Below the pieces are notes generated by a model. That model was not told where the DNA came from. It searched no databases and worked only from the letters and a program-made list of their open reading frames with translations. The position numbers were made by a program, and so were the translations under genes. A stretch of 6,210 nt of DNA from UBA6901 sp035256085 (GTDB lineage Bacteria > Pseudomonadota > Gammaproteobacteria > Acidiferrobacterales > UBA6901). Positions 5,142-6,210 of this stretch are shown here, piece after piece. The DNA lies in NCBI GenBank assembly GCA_035256085.1, contig DATEYP010000040.1:1-6210 (forward strand), in the 5' to 3' direction. Each line of letters opens with the position of its first letter. The first letter of the stretch is position 1.

Positions 5142-6210
5142 ATGAATGAATCCGGGAATAATACTCCGGTGGAACAAGGCGACAGCGCTGTATCGACGCT
5201 TAACGCCCGGCAAAAAGAAACCTTGCTGATGTTGATTGTCATCAACTATGCAGAGGAACACGGCCTGTTGAATGCGGAACAACTGGAGGATGCCCGGGCC
5301 AGTTTGCGCGCCCTGTTTCTGCATGCCACGGGCGAGGAAACCATGCTGCGCAAGATCATCGGAATTCTCCAGATCAACCGCGCCCTCAACAGGACATTCA
5401 GTGAAATGGCCAACATCCTCGCGGGGATCACCAAATCGCACCAGTCACTCGTCGGCAAGCACGCGGCCCTTGAGAGTCAGCTGGCCGATATGGTGGTTAC
5501 TCCCGATGAAGTCACACACTTTGCCCGCCCGCTGCTGGAATTCTCCGGCGATTTCGTGCGTGCGGTCGCCGATTTTGACCGGCAGATGATCGAGTACAAG
5601 GAAGCCAAGGAATTGGAGGCGCGTAGCGCACACGTCTACCGGCTCGCCCAGGAGGCACGCGCCAGGCTGAAACAGCGCTTTGAACAGGGTGTTACGGAAG
5701 AGAACCAGCAGGAAGAACATGTCAAACAGAAGGTCTATCAGGCATTCAATTTCGCGGAGGCCGCATCAGACTACCAGTATCACAAGCGCAGCGCCAAGAG
5801 CATCCGCGAGGAGATTTCGGGCTTACTAAAAGATTTTCAGATGATGTGCCAAATGGCCATGAAACCGGAAATGCGCAGTGTCCACAAAATCAGCGACAAG
5901 TCCGGCAAGCCGCCCTGCGTGGATATCTACACTATTACATTGAAGGCGATGCGTCGCTTTCCAAGACTTCAGCCCCTGATTCCCGCCGTTCAAGACCAGC
6001 TCAAGCTTTACCAGCGCTCGTTCGGTATGTTCATGCTCGACTTCGAGAAGTTCAACAACACCCTGGGGCCGATGATCGAGAACACCGAAGACTATTTTCA
6101 GGCGAAGGAACAGGATGAAGACGTTCGTACCAAACAGAAGAAACTGGCGGATATCGAGGCACTGATCGCATTTATTGAGGACGTGTCCGGAATTCTCCAC
6201 GATGGTCACG
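5142..6210 (+). CDS. Unrecognised long helical cytoplasmic protein (3' end beyond window)
   Basis: The ATG at 5142 opens 356 codons that run off the right edge without a stop. An in-frame TAG at 5124 leaves this as the first available ATG; no clear Shine-Dalgarno precedes it. I do not recognise the family. There is no signal peptide or membrane segment. A helical block, QKETLLMLIVINYAEEHG (24-41), is followed by an acidic-basic helix pair up to about residue 118. A PLLEFSGDFVRAVADFDRQM block (130-149) leads to strongly charged, heptad-like helices with many E, Q and K (about 150-232). A short beta-like interruption, PPCVDIYTITL (257-267), is followed by further helices (275-350). Composition is consistent with a coiled-coil scaffold or partner protein. 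Codon usage resembles its neighbours and shows no sign of recent import. It follows yihY in the same direction after 193 bp. Confidence 0.85.
   Translation, partial: MNESGNNTPVEQGDSAVSTLNARQKETLLMLIVINYAEEHGLLNAEQLEDARASLRALFLHATGEETMLRKIIGILQINRALNRTFSEMANILAGITKSHQSLVGKHAALESQLADMVVTPDEVTHFARPLLEFSGDFVRAVADFDRQMIEYKEAKELEARSAHVYRLAQEARARLKQRFEQGVTEENQQEEHVKQKVYQAFNFAEAASDYQYHKRSAKSIREEISGLLKDFQMMCQMAMKPEMRSVHKISDKSGKPPCVDIYTITLKAMRRFPRLQPLIPAVQDQLKLYQRSFGMFMLDFEKFNNTLGPMIENTEDYFQAKEQDEDVRTKQKKLADIEALIAFIEDVSGILHDGH

Overview
The window reads as ordinary chromosomal DNA of a GC-rich proteobacterium, most likely a gammaproteobacterium. The reasons are a YihY/BrkB-type membrane protein, a small DUF5062-like protein (a family I associate with Gammaproteobacteria), a periplasmic FKBP isomerase and a single-domain PilZ protein. 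I cannot name a genus. I see no phage, transposase, CRISPR, tRNA or rRNA, and nothing resembling a defence or biosynthetic cluster.

Layout. Bases 1-2905 carry four minus-strand genes: a DUF599 membrane protein cut by the left edge, a PilZ-domain protein, an exported FKBP-type peptidyl-prolyl isomerase, and an exported metallo-beta-lactamase-fold hydrolase. The gaps between them are about 96, 103 and 140 bp, so they share direction but need not form one operon. Divergent from the hydrolase is a plus-strand lipoprotein of NTF2-like appearance (3008-3490). It ends 8 bp from the convergent DUF5062-like gene (3499-3759). Next come yihY on the plus strand (4058-4948) and a plus-strand gene for a long, unrecognised, mostly helical protein (5142 to the right edge). 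Both edge genes, 1-616 and 5142-6210, are incomplete.

The most distinctive non-coding content is a small family of dispersed repeats. One copy sits directly upstream of the FKBP gene's ribosome binding site. Two more copies, in opposite orientation, form the outer arms of a ~130-bp imperfect palindrome between the DUF5062-like gene and yihY. Each unit contains two tandem decamers of the form GCGTTnATCT. The FKBP-side copy abuts a perfect 18-bp palindrome, and half of that palindrome recurs inside the second locus.

The genes do not obviously cooperate in one pathway. Three products are envelope proteins with export signals (FKBP, hydrolase, lipoprotein) and two are integral membrane proteins (DUF599, YihY). 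If the window holds something undescribed, the best candidates are the palindromic repeat family and the unrecognised helical protein at the right edge.
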